Source: Megamerina dolium
Taxonomy: Eukaryota; Arthropoda; Insecta; Diptera; Megamerinidae
DNA: 64,000 nucleotides
Direction of reading: 5' to 3'
Assembly (NCBI GenBank): GCA_963854835.1
Contig: OY978526.1
Span: 56,001-120,000 of the forward strand
Part shown: piece after piece, positions 1 through 9,921 of the stretch
Layout of the letters: each line of letters begins with the position of its first letter
Numbering within the stretch: the first letter of the stretch is position 1
Notes under the pieces: generated by a model
What the model was told of the DNA's origin: nothing
What the model saw: the letters and a program-made list of their open reading frames with translations, nothing else
The model's database searches: none
Made by a program: the position numbers and the translations under genes

Positions 1-369
1 ATTTTTGTATTACTAACAAAGCTACATATAAAACTTACTCTTTTTAGGTTAGTTTTTTCAGAAACCAAATTTTAAAAATGTAAGTCAAATAAAAATGTTA
101 ATTATTAGGAAATGTTTTCTAATTTTCTTCAATAGGTTAATTAAATATAAAATGAAGTTTTATTTTCTTTTAAGAATTTGTAGCGAATAAAACATAAAAA
201 GTAATCCACAAAAAAAATTAAATTAAATTAAATTCATACCATAAGAAAAAAATATTATAATGTTTTTATTGCTAATTTTCATAGGGTAAATTAGTATAAA
301 AAGCATGGCAAACTTATGGTATGAAGGACTTGAGATCATTAAGATGATCCCACTTAATTTTAGAAATTT
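1..369. other. AT-rich sequence, no gene seen
   Basis: No open frame, repeat or RNA signal recognised. Sequence directly downstream (in the minus sense) of the decayed transposase-like gene, so it may be its 3' flank. Confidence 0.5.
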
Positions 370-1640
370 TTAATCTTTGAGCATGTGGTGTGGAAGAGTT
401 GCATATTCTTCTTTAATGTTGGTTTTAAAATAAATAGTTCCAGACGGATTATATTCCAATACTCGAATATTGTTGACGGTGGGATCTCCAGCCTTTTGCT
501 CTATTGTTATGTTATTTTCAATGCATAAGGAAAGCAATGCGTTTGATAATATACTATTACGGTTTTGATAAAAGCAGCCATCAGAATATATTTTAAATTG
601 ATGAATATCTAGTGACTCAAGTATATAATTTCTTAAATGTTTTATAATACATGTGGTGAAAGTAGACGCTTCAAGATTCCCTTCAGATTCATCCCATATA
701 TAATTGTCAGATTCATGAGTAATGATATTATAAATTGTACTTGCAATTTCATTTTGTAATATGCAGCACTTGCGTTTGTTTGAGGAATCAATTTTAATGC
801 TTGCATATCCATGCAAAATATTAAACACATTTCAGATTTGGCATTTTCGACATCGTTTGACTCTTCTTCTCTCATATCATCAATTTCTAATCTATGACTG
901 TTATATTGTTCTTCAGTTATGTTTTTTGCTTCGTATGATACACAAGTAGCACACATATCATTCCTTGGTTTTAAAAAGGAAATATTTTCTTATTTTACTG
1001 TAAGCATAAAGTTTGGATACGACACTCCTGAAATATCATCACCATTATTATTAACGCATTCTTCACAACATAAATTATAAATTTTCTGTATGACTTAACA
1101 TCTGTTTGAAAATAAAGTTTTTTTGGTGTATTGTTTTCGGTAATGGGATTCCAGTTTCGGAATATTGTTTAACCAATTTTTTTACAAAGCTAAGACGCTT
1201 CTCGTATTTTTATCATTAATCGAGGTTTTTCTTCTTGGTAGTATTTTATCCGATTGAGCACTACTTAAAATGCTTGCATTTACCCAATTTCTTATCATTT
1301 TTTCGTTTATTCCAAGAGTTGTAATAAACATTTTCTGGCAAAATTGGATACGTGTTGTCTTAGTTTTCAAAGAATAATGATTATATATCGATCGTCTTGA
1401 AAATGTTTTACGATTTCGTGCTTTTTCAAAAACTTCCACATTACCTGTAACATACATCTTTTTTTCTCCCCACGTCATGTTTCAAAATCGATCAAATATT
1501 TATTGGCGTATATTTTCAGAAAACTGGGAGCAATCACGCAATGAGCTCTTTTCACAATATTTAGACCGACATCTTAACCCCATTCTTCGAGGATTTTTTT
1601 CACACATATTTCCTTTATTAAAGCCAGTATAAATTTTGTC
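370..1640 (-). pseudogene. Decayed transposase-like gene (insect family with CxxC and SDGCxYQNRN motifs)
   Basis: Minus-strand frames fit one ancestral protein read from about 1640 down to 370. In order they show a cysteine-rich start (LRCRSKYCEKS near 1590-1560), two in-frame stops near 1515-1490, a segment with KKMYVTGNVEVF and LGINEKMIRNWV (1478-1182), then a CATCVSYEAKNITEEQYNSHR segment (956-about 740). A frame change near 720-740 leads into the segment with WDESEGNLEAST and YSDGCFYQNRN (to 370). I recognise this order from multi-copy 'uncharacterized' insect and hydrozoan proteins with a DDE-transposase-like core; the family name is not known to me. The family usually has about 80-100 residues between the IEQK and GDPTV motifs. 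Here they are adjacent (near 495), so an internal deletion is likely. With stops, a frame change and a deletion it is not functional. Confidence 0.6.
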
Positions 1641-2680
1641 AGTCATTCGGTCATTGTAATTTAAATGCGTTTTATTAACTTTTTTTATTCACTGTCTTAT
1701 TTAAATTAGTTTCACTAATCACCGTTCAGAAGAAGAAGAAAAAAAAACAACAAGCTCTGCTTCTTTTATGTTTATTTATTTTTTCTCGAAAGGCGTGTGT
1801 TACCTTTTTGTAAGGCTTAGGGCTTTTAGTATTTTGTGAATTACAACGTCATTTTTTGTTGTAGGAGTGTAAATTGGAACATGTATTTTGACACGATGCA
1901 TCATAATATGTCAAAAAGCCGATTTTTAATTTTTTGTAACTTACAGCCTTTTTGATTTCATATGACGATATGTAGCATCAGAGATTTCCGGCTAAGAAAA
2001 CATAAAAAACTACATGATGCTCTATTTCATGATCTCACTGCATTGTGTTTTCATTACTCTTTTCAAGCAATCCTTATTTGAAGTGATGCATGTTAATTTC
2101 GTTCCTTTTTTGATATTCGCACGCGAAATATATCCTTATTAGGTCCGTTTCCTCAACTGCCCGTTAGCGCTATCGAACGGATAAAAGCCAGCTGTTCAAG
2201 TTTATTATAATTAACTTGTATACTATGTACATTCAAAGTCAAAGGCAAGTGCAACAACAAATAAGATATGAGAGCTACAGCGGGCATGGTTCCATCGTTT
2301 TATGCCAGATTACTATTCACATACAATAAACAACAACAACGGAAAGATGGTTGTCCTAGATTTAAAATTAGTAGTAAGTTATGGCGGTTGAAAGTATAGG
2401 AAAAATTTCGCGGATTTATATCGAAGCTACATTAAGAAGTCAATGTGACTTCCCCATTTCTTTCGAAAATATAATGCACTAAAATATTAATCTACGTGTC
2501 AAATATAATTGTCCTAGGTGAAATATTATGTGAGTTCAAAAATTCGGAGATTAATATCTTTGATTGCTCCTAGGGGTCTGCTTAAAAGGTTATAATTAAA
2601 TATCAGGAATAGATAGCTGAAAAAAGAAATTTCATGAAATTAACCCAGAAACTGACCTTTAACTATCAAGCAAGCATTTA
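1641..2680. other. Intergenic stretch without recognised gene
   Basis: Only short, stop-filled frames. Nothing matched to a family; no clear tandem or inverted repeat seen. Confidence 0.4.
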
Positions 2681-2689
2681 CTTGCTCAT

Positions 2690-2705
2690 TTACAATAGCG
2701 CGACG
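2690..2705. repeat. Solo end of the 13.1-kb MITE family
   Basis: The 16 bases catttacaatagcgcg match exactly the terminal inverted repeat of the Harbinger-like MITE at 13141-13581. No second end was found nearby, so this is probably a truncated copy. Confidence 0.5.
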
Positions 2706-2834
2706 AACCACTTTTATTAAGCTAGATCTGGTTCTTTGATTTAAATTTCAGAACCGAAATTTCAAATCCATTCAATAATCATAGCCCAGTGATACAATTA
2801 AAAAATTATTACGTTTTTATGCCGATGCATATGC

Positions 2835-2888
2835 GGATATGCGGTTACGCAGGGTATAATTTGGTCGGCCTTAGCCGACTGTAAGGTC
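2835..2888 (+). repeat. 3' end of the (GTCY)n interspersed repeat
   Basis: Contains gcagggtataatttggtcgg followed by ttagccgactgtaagg. This matches the end of the repeat at 62090-63330 (gcagggtatagtttggtcgg, then ccagccgactgtaagg). The ggtcggc/gccgac arms form a short hairpin near the end. Confidence 0.65.
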
Positions 2889-2892
2889 ATTT

Positions 2893-3226
2893 TTATAATA
2901 AGATATAGTTATAGTTATAAGATATAGTTTTTGCATTTCATCAAGAATGTAGATAAAAACACAAAAGCAGTTAAGATAGATTTACGGTTTTTAATTGTTG
3001 GAAGCGATTTGAAAATTTGCCCAAAAACGTTTGTTTAATAAAAATTCAGCAGCTATGATTAAAAAAAGATGGCATATATTCAGGATCGTATGTAATAATA
3101 GTTGTATGCCTGTTATAATAAGATATAGTTATAGTTATAAGATATAGTTTTCGCATTTCATCAAGAATGTAGATAAAAACACAAAAGCAGTTAAGATAGA
3201 TTTACGGTATTTAATTGTTGGAAGCG
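2893..3226. repeat. Direct duplication, about 114 bp, offset 220 bp
   Basis: Bases 2893-3006 and 3113-3226 are almost identical (ttataataagatatag through ggaagcg), with about two mismatches. Each copy itself starts with a short internal repeat of agatatagtta. The first copy lies directly after the (GTCY)n repeat end. Confidence 0.85.
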
Positions 3227-4074
3227 GGTTACTTGTTTGACATTGAATACACTGTTATAGTAATGGTTTATAACGGAGACCATTGGTATCAAAACTACAG
3301 TAAAAAATTCTAAAATTGTAAATTGTAAAAAGCTATAAGTTACATGAAAAGTAGAAAATTGTTGCGGTACCATGATGCAAGTGAAATATATTTCAATCCA
3401 GTATGAATTGAGCACTAGATCGGTAAAATAACTTTGTAAATGTGCATGTTCTTATAACAGATTTCTATTATGATTTTTTGTGTGTATTAACGTTATTGTT
3501 AATACACACATACGAGTTCATAATTATTCTTTTAAATATTAATTGTTATAGCCAAAGGTCATCTTAAATTTAATATCGACTAATTATGACGCAATTCTAA
3601 GTTAAATATCTGTTAAAATTTTATTTAAAAAATGTTATCAAAATTTTTAATTTAATATGATTTTAATTTTAACTATAACTTCGGGCTAATATATGTATAC
3701 TCATATTCAAGATCTTTTATTGATAAGTAGATATGTATATAATACCTACATATATAAATTAAGAGCAACTGATACATATATGGTAATTGCAGTGTTATAA
3801 AAATTCTTAAACATTTCTGCACATCTATTTTTGAAAACTAAATTTCCGTTAAATTGGAGATATTGATATTTGTACTGCATTTGTTTTTCAAACGGTGGCC
3901 ACACAAAAGTTGGCATGAAAACGCTACTAAATTTTTATGACTTTATGACTTAGGTAAGAAAATATGATGTTAAAAAAATTCTCCACCACGGAATCGGCAT
4001 ATATACGGTTTTAGAAACAATTTGATTTTTAGTATACTCGTATACTGACACGCTTACGGGGTCATTACAACCGA
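3227..4074. other. AT-rich stretch, nothing recognised
   Basis: No supported coding frame; scattered poly-A/T and short TA runs only. Confidence 0.4.
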
Positions 4075-4300
4075 AAATTGATTAAGACCGAATATAGCCA
4101 GTTAGAAATTCCAAGCGCTGTCAAGTTCTCCAGTACTTAGTCTTTACACCGGAGGTTTGGTCTGCCTCTTCTGCGTCAAATATAACACCTTCCTAGTTGG
4201 AGCGTGTTCTTCCAGTCGCTCGAAATAACCTAGCCAAAGCAGCCGCTGCATTTTAATGCCCATTACTATATCTGTGTGAGCATACAGCTCATTTGGCCAC
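4075..4300 (-). mobile_element. RTE-type LINE, 3' terminal fragment (copy 5)
   Basis: The segment with ccagttagaaattccaagcg, ttctccagtacttag, gagcgtgttcttccagtcgc and catacagctcat parallels the 3' coding end of the RTE copies at 14937-17108 and 27330-30413. It is strongly 5'-truncated, diverged and non-coding. Confidence 0.75.
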
Positions 4301-4499
4301 TTTTATTTTGGCGAAAAACTCGCAAATATTCCTTTTTCTAAAAATGCCTGGTTTTGTAGTACAATAAATATCCTTTCTTTTTGTAGCAGCAGTTTGATCA
4401 AATTGTTTCAAATTGTAAACTTTACATCAGTTGGCGCAGAAACTCTGTTTTTGAGATTAAAAATCTTAGGGAATTATTGGTCAGTATGTAATTGAATGT

Positions 4500-4690
4500 G
4501 GGTGCCATAGCTCAGTGGTTAGTGCATTAGGCTTTTGATCTGTATGTATGTCGTGGGTTCAATACCCGGCTGCAACGTACATTTAACATCGAAAAGATTT
4601 TCTTTCGAACGGTACGCACCTGTCGGTAGGCAATTGGCAATACTTCCAGCAGTAACAAATTTCAGATGAAAAGTTTCTAAAATTCCAAAG
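4500..4690 (+). mobile_element. tRNA-derived SINE, head and body (3' truncated)
   Basis: Starts with gggtgccatagctcagtgg, an A-box-like RNA polymerase III promoter, followed 40-50 bases later by the B-box-like gggttcaatacccgg. The body (cgaaaagattttctttcgaa, cggtacgcacctgtcgg, agtaacaa) is shared with the copies at 19029, 41141 and 53836. The anticodon-arm region resembles tRNA-Lys, but the isotype is not secure. The 3' half is missing. Confidence 0.85.
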
Positions 4691-4699
4691 CAGCTTTCT

Positions 4700-5035
4700 A
4701 TCTAGAATTAGTCCTAGGTTGCGGGCTTCTTCACTAGATGAGGTAACATATGCTTCCTAGTAAACACAATATGATTTGTTTTATAAAAAATAACACCTAA
4801 ACCACATGATTTATAATATAGGTCCACTTTCTTCAATAATCCTTGCCTAACTTCACTGAAGGTATTCAGAAATTTCCCCCTTGATGTAATAGCAACGTCC
4901 TCCGCAACGGCAGCAACCTGATACCCCTCTCGCCCGGGCTCCATAACAATTTATTCATTATCAGAACCCACAATAGAAAAGAAAGCACGCCGCTTTGAGG
5001 GGTGCCCTTGCTGACGGATCTGCGCACCGTATTTT
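4700..5035 (-). pseudogene. Non-LTR retrotransposon reverse-transcriptase fragment
   Basis: Two overlapping minus frames give one RT core: SVSKGTPQSGVLSFLLWVL (near 5025-4965) continues after a frame change near 4945 as a segment ending KSCGLGVIFYKTN and VFTRKH. PQ-GVLSPLLW and the following region are RT motifs of jockey/R1/LOA-type LINEs. The catalytic YADD box has become VAED, so the fragment cannot be active. It differs from the LOA element at 50 kb and represents another lineage. Confidence 0.8.
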
Positions 5036-5153
5036 CCACGTAATTCATGATCATGATCATTGTCATACAATAAAAAATTGCAGAGCTTGTTATTATTTTT
5101 GTGTGCTTAAAAATGGATAAGCAATTAAAATATTTAAAGACCATTAAATTTGC

Positions 5154-5289
5154 ACATCTGCGGGGATCTGCACATGTGCCATGAGTGAATTGAAACAGAA
5201 GAGAATATGCTCTTGTAAGGTACATCTGCGGGGACCTGCACATGTGCCATGAGTGAATTGAAACAGAAGAGAATATGCTCTTGTAAGGT
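5154..5289. repeat. Tandem duplication, 68 bp x 2
   Basis: Two head-to-tail copies (5154-5221, 5222-5289) of the unit starting catctgcgggga and ending ctcttgtaagg differ at about two positions. Near-identity suggests recent duplication. Confidence 0.9.
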
Positions 5290-5955
5290 ACACTCAGAGA
5301 AATAAATGAGACAAGAGGAAAATGGATTTTTCGTACTGTTCTTTTTGAGAATAAAAGATATCGAGAGTTCGGAGTTCTCATATACAAATTGACCCTAAAC
5401 TACCGCCTTCATACAAAAATATGTGACATTTGTTTCTTAAGAAAGGGAAATGTGACAGCTAACCAAATCAAAAAGAAAAAATCATAATATTTACAAAAAG
5501 TATCAAAAATATGTTATGTATATAGTCACTAGTGGCGACTGATTTTTCACTATCAGTCATTTAATCACCATGATTGAAAAATCGCTTATAGTGATTTTTA
5601 CTGCCAGTCAACAATAACAGTGATTGCTAATTTTTCTACTAACATGATATTTCGATGTTGTGAAAATCGCCTCGAGCAATAGCTAGTCAATAGAAGTATG
5701 TAGTGAATTATGATTTTCTTTTCTAATAAGGTAGGACTGGTGATTTTTCTAATAGCAAGTGAAATGTAATAATTTTTTGAGTCAAGAAACGAAATACATG
5801 CAAAATAGAATATTTGCAAAAAGAGTATTTCACTATTTTCCCCATGTACTGAAAAATCACTATATCGGTCATCACTAATAGACAGAAACATCCATTTGTG
5901 AAATCGGCACTTACTTAGTTGCCAACCCAATAGTTTGGCACAAATGATTTAGCTG
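5290..5955. other. Low-complexity region rich in gtgatttttca-like words
   Basis: Diverged repeats of 'tcactat' and 'gtgattttt' occur from about 5525 to 5890 in both orientations. No gene seen. Confidence 0.4.
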
Positions 5956-6173
5956 CTGGCTTAATACTGCAACTAGCCACCGACGTAAAAACGTAGAACG
6001 TGTCAGCTGACACGACCTATCTTATGGGAATGTCGTGTTAACGAAAACTCACCACCGTATGACGGTGACGTAGACGTTGCTCGGAGCGGAGAAAATCAAT
6101 GCAATTTTGTATGTTCTTACGTACGAGCGGTACCTACGTACGCTACGTCGGTGGCTAGTTGCAGCATAAGCCA
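5956..6173. mobile_element. MITE with about 30-bp terminal inverted repeats
   Basis: Left end tggcttaatactgcaacta followed by gccaccgacgta; right end (6143-6173) is its reverse complement with one indel. The 218-bp element has no coding capacity. It contains a perfect 16-bp palindrome at 5999-6014 (cgtgtcagctgacacg), and 18 bases of that region recur exactly at 40744-40761. No convincing target-site duplication was found, so the superfamily is open. Confidence 0.75.
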
Positions 6174-6364
6174 ACGCATTCATATTATACATAGTTGGGC
6201 CTTTATTGCGTTCGATATTGCTTTCTCAAATTCGTGTGTTTGTTGTTTTCTTGAATTTTTCTGTATGTGTTTGTTGTTATTTTGTTTAATACTTCATTCG
6301 TCAGAAATCTCTCTTATTACAGTATATACCAAGAATGATAGAATATTCTTTCGACCGTGCTATA
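6174..6364. repeat. Relic related to the right part of the 7.9-8.5 kb foldback
   Basis: The run from gggcctttattgcg (6196) through tcgtcagaaatctctctta (6306) aligns loosely with 8326-8465 (cggcctttatagtg ... attcgtaagaactctcccta). It is the flank into which the mariner at 6367 inserted. Confidence 0.45.
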
Positions 6365-6366
6365 TA

Positions 6367-7672
6367 AAGGGTTATCCATTTTGCGGTTTCAAAAGTAAAT
6401 GTAAATAAAACATAGTATATAAAATACTTTTTATCATGATATTTCTTTTTTATTATAAAGTTTGAACGTTGACATTATGTGTGAAATACTACATCATTTA
6501 AATGACCACCACGCGAATTGTTGCAAGCATCGATTCTTTTGAGGTAATTTTCGACCACTTTTTGACACATATTGGGCGGTATCTCAGCCATAACGTGACG
6601 AATGTTGGTTTTTAGGTGCTCAAGAGTTAAAGGTTTATCTGCATAAACACGGTCTTTCGTGTAGCCCCATAAAAAAAAGTCAAGCGGTGTCAAATCGCAT
6701 GATCTTGGTGGCCACTTGATATCGCCACGACGAGAAATTACGCGGCCAGAAAATTTCTCTTGCAATAAAGCCATATTCGCTCGAGTTGTGTGGCATGTGG
6801 CACCGTCTTGTTGAAACCACATATTCTCTAAGTCGTATTCTTCAATAGCAGGCAAAAAAAAGTCGGTTATCACATGACCATAACGCTCCGAATTGACGGT
6901 GACAGTCGTTCCATCGTCGTTTTCGAAGAAGTAAGGTCCAATCACACCTCCGGACCAAAGAGCGCACCAAGCAGTGACTTTTTGTGGATGTAGTGGCCTC
7001 TCTTCAATTACTTGAGGATTCTCAGAACCCCAAATATGACAATTGTGTTTGTTAACATACACACCGAGTGAGAAATGCGCTTCGTCGCTGAAGAAAATTT
7101 TGTTCGAAAAATCGCTGTCCACCGTCTTTTGTTCAAGCACCCATTCGACGTATCTACGACGTTGTGAATGGTCAGCTGGCTTCAGTTGTTGTGTGAGCTG
7201 GATTTTATATGGATGTAGGTGTAGATCCAAATGCAAAATACGCCATAATGTGCCGTAAGACAGTCCTAATTCCTGAGAACGACGAGGAATCGACACATTC
7301 GGGTCTTCGGCAACACTTTCACTTACGGCAGCGATATTTTCGGTGGTACGAGCGAAACGATGATGCACAAGTCTTACAATATCTGTAACCGATCCAGTCT
7401 CTTCATATTTCTTCACAATTTTGCCAATTGCTTGCGTAGTTGGACGATTATGTAAACCATAATCTCCTCTTAAAGCACGATATGTGGCTGTGGCAGAATC
7501 ACCATTTTTATAGTAGGTTTTTACAATTTTAATACATTGTGCGATAGTTAAGCGATCCATTTTCGCAAATGTCAGACTTTGAACTGAAAAAGAAAAATTG
7601 TTTTAACAACTCAGTTTGACAAATGTCGAATTCTAGCCCTATACTTTTGAAACCGCGAAATGGATAACCCTT
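6367..7672 (-). mobile_element. Full-length mariner, rosa-like DD41D lineage
   Basis: A 1306-bp element flanked by TA (6365-6366 and 7673-7674). Terminal inverted repeats at 6367-6397 and 7642-7672 read aagggttatccattt then (t/c)gcggtttcaaaagta, with a single mismatch. It encodes one uninterrupted transposase on the minus strand. Complete ends plus an open frame suggest a young copy. Confidence 0.92.
6475..7560 (-). CDS. Mariner transposase (DD41D), apparently intact, 361 aa
   Basis: Cut-and-paste transposase that binds the element's inverted repeats and moves it into TA sites. The N-terminal third (from MDRLTIAQCIKIV) has the helix-turn-helix regions typical of the IS630-Tc1-mariner superfamily. 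The catalytic core is complete: Asp in FSDEAHF (about residue 158), Asp in QQDGATCH (about 251), and the third Asp in CDLTPLDFFLWG, with 41 residues between second and third. That spacing defines the DD41D (rosa) group described from tephritid flies, whereas classical mariners are DD34D. The C terminus NSRGGHLNDVVF matches the family's end. No stop or frameshift is present, and the length is near the usual 340-365. The first Met is the natural start, just inside the right inverted repeat. Activity cannot be judged from sequence alone. Confidence 0.93.
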   Translation of the reverse strand: MDRLTIAQCIKIVKTYYKNGDSATATYRALRGDYGLHNRPTTQAIGKIVKKYEETGSVTDIVRLVHHRFARTTENIAAVSESVAEDPNVSIPRRSQELGLSYGTLWRILHLDLHLHPYKIQLTQQLKPADHSQRRRYVEWVLEQKTVDSDFSNKIFFSDEAHFSLGVYVNKHNCHIWGSENPQVIEERPLHPQKVTAWCALWSGGVIGPYFFENDDGTTVTVNSERYGHVITDFFLPAIEEYDLENMWFQQDGATCHTTRANMALLQEKFSGRVISRRGDIKWPPRSCDLTPLDFFLWGYTKDRVYADKPLTLEHLKTNIRHVMAEIPPNMCQKVVENYLKRIDACNNSRGGHLNDVVFHT

Positions 7673-7705
7673 TACAAAGAGCAAAATATGAAGAATGATA
7701 GAAAA

Positions 7706-7830
7706 TAAAAATGCGTCCATCAGAGAGGATTTTTCTAGTTGTGACGTAATAGTAATTCAGCTGCGAGAGAAAATTACAAAATGGCGAACAAATAGAAAAC
7801 AAAAATTTAAACAATGCCAAAAATTGTTTT
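7706..7830. repeat. Half copy of the 9.7-kb CRE-palindrome MITE
   Basis: atgcgtccatcagagaggat followed by ttttctag and gtgacgt is homologous to the reverse complement of 9790-9921, including aaaatggcgaacaaat. Similarity fades after about 7830 and no partner end is seen. Confidence 0.6.
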
Positions 7831-7865
7831 CATATCGACGTAACCTTAGTATTTTGTGTTCTGTG

Positions 7866-8492
7866 GCAAGATTTAATAATATAAGGTAGAGTTTTAGGTA
7901 TATAATGTACGAAAATGGCTTCTTCAGGCCGAAATACATAAAAAATATGCATGCATCAAGCATACAAAACGTATACTTCGTGAAATCCATAAAAAGTATG
8001 CCTCAAACATGAAGAGCATATGTTTATTCACAGTCAAAGGTCATAGCAAAGTATGAGAGAAAACAAAAAATAATTTTAAAATGGAAACAATAAATTTACA
8101 TTTTAAATTTCACAGATCAAATAATTTAATTTTGCCGCTGCACAACTAACAAATCCAACAGTTCGGAAACGTCAATGCTCGAAAAAGTTAAAAGTTGAGC
8201 AACTTTAGACATGCTTCAAGCATCGAGACGTGATGTATACTTTTTATGTGGGCACTTATATGGATGTATATATTTTAACTTCGTTTGACAGCCGAATATA
8301 CATGCATACTTTTTATTTATTTCGGCCTTTATAGTGTCAATCTAATGTGTTCGTTGTTTTCTTTTCTACTTCTGTTGTTTCCTTTTCTACTTCTTCTTCT
8401 TTTCCCATGTGTTTGCTCTTGTTTTATTTACTTTTTCTCCTACATTCGTAAGAACTCTCCCTAATGGCTCTACCTTATATTATTAAACTTGC
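7866..8492. mobile_element. Foldback/MITE-like element with nested inverted repeats
   Basis: Outer arms 7866-7891 (gcaagatttaataatataag, then gtagag) and 8468-8492 are inverted copies with one indel. An inner pair, 7927-7957 (aggccgaaatacataaaaaa...) and 8300-8332 (...atttatttcggcctt), is nested inside. The interior repeats the word ataaaaagtatgc several times in both orientations. No coding potential. It could be one foldback or a small MITE inside another. Confidence 0.6.
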
Positions 8493-8843
8493 TATAACAC
8501 AATTGTAGAAGCACGACGATGAGAACAGAGGCCCAAATGACGGAGACACTTGTTTGTGTACACGTTGAATATGAGACAAGAAAAAAAAGATATAATCCCA
8601 CTCTGGGCACATTCGTAGCATGAAGTACTATTTGACCAAGCGAATATTTATAGACCAGACAGTTGATGTTCGAACTTGCTACGGTGTGGTTAAGCGCGTC
8701 GGAGTGACATTGAATGATATTTTGTGTCGTTTTTCTTTCTCTTGATTGCTGAGCGGAAAGTGGAAATATTTTGCATCGTAATATAATAAAAACCCACAAC
8801 AGAAATATAAAAAGCCAACTAATAAATAAGAAAAGAAGAATAT

Positions 8844-9173
<330 letters not shown>

Positions 9174-9718
9174 TGGATGTAATTTCGGAAGTGTTCCGTG
9201 TTTTCGTTTTTTTGTAATTTTACTTTGCCATTGTTTACGGAATTTGTTATGTGGTTCGATTTGGAATAGTGAAAAGAAGTTTTGAAAAAGTGTATATTGA
9301 TAAAGATTGAGGTATCCTTCCTTGTCACTATTCAATATGTATTGATATTTCGTCCAATCGTCCATATAAATAAATATGTATGTACGTATATAGTATATGC
9401 AATTATTTATGATTTTGGTAGTGAGAAAGTGTGACGAAATGACGAAATAAATTGTAATGATATTTTAACGCTTTTTATATGGAGGATATGTATTTCGATG
9501 TCATTTGTTAGTTGCAAAATCGTCAAACTTTTTTATTTAACAACAACAATTGACATTCGTCTCTACATTTTCCTCTGTTTTCATTTTCATACATTTTCGT
9601 CTCTATTTCTCGGTTTGCGTTTTCTTTTGTATCATATGGTCTTAATATTTCAAATATGTAAAATATATAAATATTTGTATGTATGTGGTATTTATACATG
9701 GACGACGAAATATTAAGG
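9174..9718. other. Non-coding stretch, nothing recognised
   Basis: Short stop-rich frames only. No repeat ends detected. Confidence 0.4.
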
Positions 9719-9921
9719 TTGCGCCCATCTTTTACCGCTGATAGGTTCTCAGTGAATTTGACAAAAAGTGACGTCACGCTAGTTCCAAGAGTTGCATTTT
9801 TCATTTATTATTTCGCATTGCTTACATTTTTCTGTTCAATTTGTTTGCCATTTTGACATTTTCGCTCACAGCTGGACTACTGTGACGTCACATCTAGAAA
9901 AATCCTCTCAGATGGGCGCAA
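9719..9921. mobile_element. MITE, 203 bp, with paired CRE-like palindromes
   Basis: Perfect 12-bp terminal inverted repeats (ttgcgcccatct at 9719-9730; reverse complement at 9910-9921). Each arm carries gtgacgtcac (9768-9777 and 9881-9890), the palindromic CREB/ATF-type site. No target-site duplication is evident. Confidence 0.7.

Noticed and set aside
4500..4575. Functional tRNA gene
   Set aside because: A and B boxes are present, but the cloverleaf stems are degenerate and the sequence continues into the shared SINE body. The same holds at 31850, 41141 and 53836.
5140..5300. Signal of a coding gene in the 4866-5387 minus frame
   Set aside because: Its C-terminal third is the LINE RT fragment; the rest is the 68-bp tandem duplication read through.
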